Under the pieces are notes generated by a model. The model was not told where the DNA came from. It did not search any database and saw only the letters and a list, made by a program, of their open reading frames with translations. From NCBI GenBank assembly GCA_018648945.1, contig JABGQJ010000087.1:1-17238 (forward strand): DNA of 17,238 nucleotides. The letters are read 5' to 3'. Position 1 is the stretch's first letter. Every line of letters begins with the position of its first letter. Both the position numbers and the translations under genes were made by a program. The stretch is from Victivallales bacterium. GTDB lineage: Bacteria > Verrucomicrobiota > Lentisphaeria > Oligosphaerales > Lenti-02. Of the stretch, positions 14,633 through 17,238 are shown piece after piece.

Positions 14633-15589
14633 ATGAAAACCGACGTTCTGACGCTTCGTCCCTATCAGCTCATGTGTGTGGTCTGTCGCTCGGGCGCTGG
14701 CCCGGACGACCTGCTGGCCCGGCTCCGGGATGATCCGGGGCAACCGGTGCGGTTGGTGTGTGCGGCGGATTCGGTTTATGCCTACGCTAGGCCGGAGGCG
14801 GCCGGAGCTTCGTGTGGTGGTGCGCGGTTCCAGGAAAAGCGGGATCTGGATATCCTGCAGCGTCTGGGCCTCGTCCCCGGCGATACGCGTCCGGCGATTG
14901 ATCTCTTCGAACGACTGTTCTTGGAGATCCCGGAAGCGGGGGCCATCTGTAGTGGCGGCGACGCGCCCGCCTGGGAGGGCTGCCCCCGTGCGAAGAGCGG
15001 CGACTACGAGGCGGGTATCGCGCGCGGGCTCCCCGCCCTGCTGCCATCTCGCTCTGCCGAGGAGAAGGCGCAGGTCAAAGAGGACACCGTCGCGGCCATC
15101 CTTGCTGCTGACGAACTCACCATCCGACCCCATCACTTGATCTGCATGACCTGTTTCCACCGCGGGCGTGAGGCGGACGACGTCGCCCCGATTCAGGAAG
15201 ACAATCTGGCTGAAGTGATCTGGGCCATGCGGGCGCGTCCCGACATCCCGGTCCGGCTTGTGCGCGGTTGCTGTATGATATGTCCGCCCTGTTCAAGGTA
15301 CGAGCCCGCCACCGGTCACTGCCTGGGTGGGCGCAGCATGGCCCTGCGGGACCAGAAGAAAGACATCGACGTTCTGCACAAGCTCGGCCTCGACTACGGT
15401 GCTGTTCTTCCTGCCAGGGATCTGCTGAAGCGTCTCTACCGCGCCATCTCCTCCACTACCGAGATCTGTGGCTACGGCGATGGCATGGCCCGCAGCCCCG
15501 AGTGGTCGGTCTGTGGTGGCCCCGAGGGGAAACCGGGGTATCGGCTGGCGCGGGCCATGGGTTTGGGCGTGCCTGGCGCGGCACCATAG
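14633..15589 (+). CDS. Cysteine-rich protein with two tandem DUF1284-like halves
   Basis: This 318-residue protein of unknown function consists of two similar halves. Half 2 (about 163-312) has IRPHHLICMTC, a Cys cluster (213, 214, 217, 220, 230), KKDIDVLHKLGL and later EIC and VCGG. This pattern resembles DUF1284 (PF06935), a small domain with an RPHHLLC start and conserved cysteines. Half 1 (about 7-135) aligns throughout: LRPYQLMCVVC, KRDLDILQRLGL, then AIC and GCPR. It lacks the central C-x-x-C cluster and has Tyr-Gln instead of His-His. The Cys pattern suggests a metal or Fe-S site in half 2. I choose the ATG at 14633 because GGAG lies 6 nt upstream; the ATG at 14621 overlaps that site and has none of its own. 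No signal peptide is seen. Confidence 0.7.
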   Translation: MKTDVLTLRPYQLMCVVCRSGAGPDDLLARLRDDPGQPVRLVCAADSVYAYARPEAAGASCGGARFQEKRDLDILQRLGLVPGDTRPAIDLFERLFLEIPEAGAICSGGDAPAWEGCPRAKSGDYEAGIARGLPALLPSRSAEEKAQVKEDTVAAILAADELTIRPHHLICMTCFHRGREADDVAPIQEDNLAEVIWAMRARPDIPVRLVRGCCMICPPCSRYEPATGHCLGGRSMALRDQKKDIDVLHKLGLDYGAVLPARDLLKRLYRAISSTTEICGYGDGMARSPEWSVCGGPEGKPGYRLARAMGLGVPGAAP

Positions 15590-15689
15590 GGGCTTGACAG
15601 TCGGGCGGCGTGAGACAGGTTGGTGGGGAGGCACACGCTCCCCTTGAGGGGCTGTCCGGCCAAGCAGGCCAAACCATAGGAAATCCTCC
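15590..15689. other. Short intergenic gap with hairpin and a TTGACA box
   Basis: GGGGAG (15625-15630) pairs with CTCCCC (15638-15643) over a 7-nt loop; an alternative CCCC-TTGA-GGGG hairpin overlaps it (15640-15651). No T-run follows. A consensus-like TTGACA lies at 15594-15599, but no good -10 is found 16-18 bp downstream. Whether the peptidase gene has its own promoter here is open. Confidence 0.4.
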
Positions 15690-16823
15690 ATGAGCCAAGC
15701 CGATCTCGCCGCTGTGTTCCATGCCCGCCGTCGAGCTGTGTTGAGTCAGGCCCGTCGTGGCAACAAGCAGCCGGCGGATGCCGCGTTTATCACCAAGGCC
15801 GCAGACCTGCGCTACCTCTGCGGCAGCACCGAGGGGTGCACGGGGCTCTACTTCGACCGTTCACGGGCCGTGGCTTTCACCAACACCATGTTCGTGGCGC
15901 GGGTCACCCGCGAGTGTGTTGGCTGCGAGATCTCCATGCCCAAGAAGGGGGTGCATGCGGGACTGGCGACCGTGGCCCGGCAGCGCAAGCGGCGGCGCAT
16001 CGGTCTGCGCGAGGAGATCCTGACCGTGCCCCAGGAGCGTTCGCTCACCAAGGCGCTGGATGGAACTGAGACGTGCGACATCGCCAAGGCGATCAACGGG
16101 GTGCGGGCCCTCAAGGAAGAGGGCGAGATCGCGGTGATGCGCCGGGCCATGGCCATCGCGGAGGATGCCTTCCGCGAACTGACCGGCAAGGGAGCGGCCT
16201 ACTTCATCGGCAAGACCGAGCGCCATCTCACCGCTGAGCTGGACTATCTGATGCGTCTGGACGGTGCCGATGCCATGGCGTTCGCCACCATTGTGGCTTC
16301 CGGTCCGAACAGCTACAACTGCCACCATGTGCCCGGCGACCGAGTGGTTGGTCCGGACGAGCCGGTGCTCTTCGATTGGGGTGCCGAAGTCGATGGCTAC
16401 CGGAGCGACACGACCCGCGTCGTCTTCACCGGTGGCGTCCCCGAGGCCCTGGTGCCCATCTACCAGTTGGTGCTTGACGCCCATGACGCGGCCGTCGCCA
16501 AAATGCGGCCAGGCGTACGGAGCTACACGGTGAACGAGGCCGCCCGGGGACTGATCGACGCGGCCGGATATGGCAAGGAGTTCCGTCATGGCCTGGGCCA
16601 TGGTCTTGGCCTGGAAACCCATGAGCCGCTCGGCTTCGGCAAGCGCCCGACCAGTGGCACTGGTATGATTCTCAAGCGCGGCATGGTACTTACGATCGAG
16701 CCAGGCGTCTATCTAGAGGGTATCGGCGGTGTCCGCATCGAGGATGACATTCTGGTCACCCCTACAGGACACGAACGGTTGAATACGTTGCCGCGGGATT
16801 TGGCGTCCATGATCCTCGGCTGA
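15690..16823 (+). CDS. M24 metallopeptidase, Xaa-Pro aminopeptidase/dipeptidase type
   Basis: This 377-residue cytoplasmic enzyme has a creatinase-like N-terminal domain (about 1-140) and an M24 pita-bread catalytic domain (about 145-365). All five metal ligands are present: Asp229 (LFDWGAE), Asp240 (YRSDTTR), His304 (HGLGHGLG), Glu337 (TIEPGVY) and Glu351 (VRIEDD). TIVASGPNS at 200-208 is also typical. It should remove or split residues next to proline in short peptides; aminopeptidase P and prolidase cannot be told apart here. AGGA lies 8 nt before the ATG. It follows the DUF1284-like gene by 100 bp on the same strand, and the next gene starts 47 bp downstream, so it may be part of a housekeeping operon. 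Confidence 0.93.
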   Translation: MSQADLAAVFHARRRAVLSQARRGNKQPADAAFITKAADLRYLCGSTEGCTGLYFDRSRAVAFTNTMFVARVTRECVGCEISMPKKGVHAGLATVARQRKRRRIGLREEILTVPQERSLTKALDGTETCDIAKAINGVRALKEEGEIAVMRRAMAIAEDAFRELTGKGAAYFIGKTERHLTAELDYLMRLDGADAMAFATIVASGPNSYNCHHVPGDRVVGPDEPVLFDWGAEVDGYRSDTTRVVFTGGVPEALVPIYQLVLDAHDAAVAKMRPGVRSYTVNEAARGLIDAAGYGKEFRHGLGHGLGLETHEPLGFGKRPTSGTGMILKRGMVLTIEPGVYLEGIGGVRIEDDILVTPTGHERLNTLPRDLASMILG

Positions 16824-16870
16824 TCGCGGCTCTGGGCGCCCGGGAACGATGGAACTTGGGAGACCCGACC

Positions 16871-17238
16871 ATGATCATCCTCACTGAGACCGGAGTTCTG
16901 GGCCTCAAGGCGGCTGGGGACGTGTCACCTCAGCGCCTGTGGGAAGGCAGTGCCGTTTGCGCCGCCGCGCTCCGCGATGGATTCGTGGCCATCTCGGCCG
17001 ACGGGAAGTTGATCGTTGGCCGAGGCGGCACACTGCGCTCATTCGATACCGGTCTACCCTCGTTGCCCACCTCGCTTCTGGTCCTGGCCGAGGACCCGCT
17101 GGATCTCCTGATCGGCACGGAGCCGCCCTATCTGTTCCACTGGTCGGAGACCGCCGGTCTGCGCCGGAACGAGAGTCTTGCCGCACTCGCATGCCGGGAT
17201 ACCTGGACAACCCCCTGGGGAGGCCCCGCCGCCGTGCG
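16871..17238 (+). CDS. Beta-propeller (WD40/YVTN/BNR-like) protein, 5' part
   Basis: The frame opens at the ATG at 16871, which has GGGAG 8 nt upstream, and runs off the window with no stop; 122 residues are visible. It begins MIILTETGVLGL with no signal peptide. Repeated short strands separated by Gly/Asp turns (VAISADGKLIVGRGG, LLIGTEPPYLFHW) and the segment CRDTWTTPWGGPAAV resemble soluble seven-bladed propeller proteins related to exo-sialidase-like WD40/YVTN/BNR families. The function is unknown. It lies 47 bp after the M24 peptidase gene on the same strand and is probably co-transcribed with it. Confidence 0.7.
   Translation, partial: MIILTETGVLGLKAAGDVSPQRLWEGSAVCAAALRDGFVAISADGKLIVGRGGTLRSFDTGLPSLPTSLLVLAEDPLDLLIGTEPPYLFHWSETAGLRRNESLAALACRDTWTTPWGGPAAV

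Noticed and set aside
15594..15622. TTGACA as a sigma-70 promoter for the M24 peptidase gene
   Set aside because: No acceptable -10 hexamer occurs at the right spacing, so it is only noted in the intergenic entry.

Overview
The window is GC-rich bacterial DNA with dense genes on both strands. Most genes have recognisable Shine-Dalgarno sequences, and several are joined by ATGA stop/start overlaps. Three things suggest a PVC-type or neighbouring polysaccharide-degrading lineage (Lentisphaerae, Kiritimatiellae, Planctomycetes, Hydrogenedentes or Armatimonadetes): the set of glycan enzymes (GH38 mannosidase, beta-propeller proteins, a Tat-exported sulfatase, a TIM-barrel protein), a UroD-like methyltransferase, and hairpin-rich intergenic repeats. 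This placement is inference; there is no rRNA or other phylogenetic marker strong enough to decide it.

Layout. 1-872 (+): 3' part of a glycoside-hydrolase-like protein. 873-1249: non-coding, with a REP-like palindrome and 9-bp tandem repeats. 1250-2113 (-): SMP-30/gluconolactonase-like sugar lactonase. 2387-3712 (+): RhlE-type DEAD-box RNA helicase. 3848-4992 (+): tsaE-tsaB, two genes of the tRNA t6A pathway, overlapping by ATGA and followed by a clear intrinsic terminator at 5127-5155. 5156-5452: an unusual non-coding stretch with two more terminator-like hairpins. The first carries a nearly pure pyrimidine loop with two copies of a CUCCUC (anti-Shine-Dalgarno) repeat and may be the 3' end of a small RNA or an attenuator.

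5453-11381 (+) is a three-gene operon with ATGA overlaps: a cytoplasmic GH38 alpha-mannosidase, a secreted BNR_4 propeller protein and a secreted sialidase-like propeller protein. It looks like a small glycan-utilisation unit: export-signalled propellers act on outside glycan and the mannosidase finishes oligosaccharides inside. It converges, with a 4-bp gap, on a two-gene minus-strand operon: a Tat-exported sulfatase (14050-12521) followed by a UroD-fold protein with the zinc ligands of corrinoid methyltransferases (12504-11386).

14051-14632 holds a complex hairpin-rich interspersed repeat and a possible structured leader. Downstream (+) lie a cysteine-rich protein made of two DUF1284-like halves (14633-15589), an M24 Xaa-Pro peptidase (15690-16823) and the 5' end of a propeller protein (16871 to the window end).

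I saw no tRNA or rRNA gene, CRISPR array, transposase or phage gene. The most novel-looking items are the anti-SD hairpin between tandem terminators, the duplicated DUF1284-like protein and the 14.2-14.45 kb repeat.
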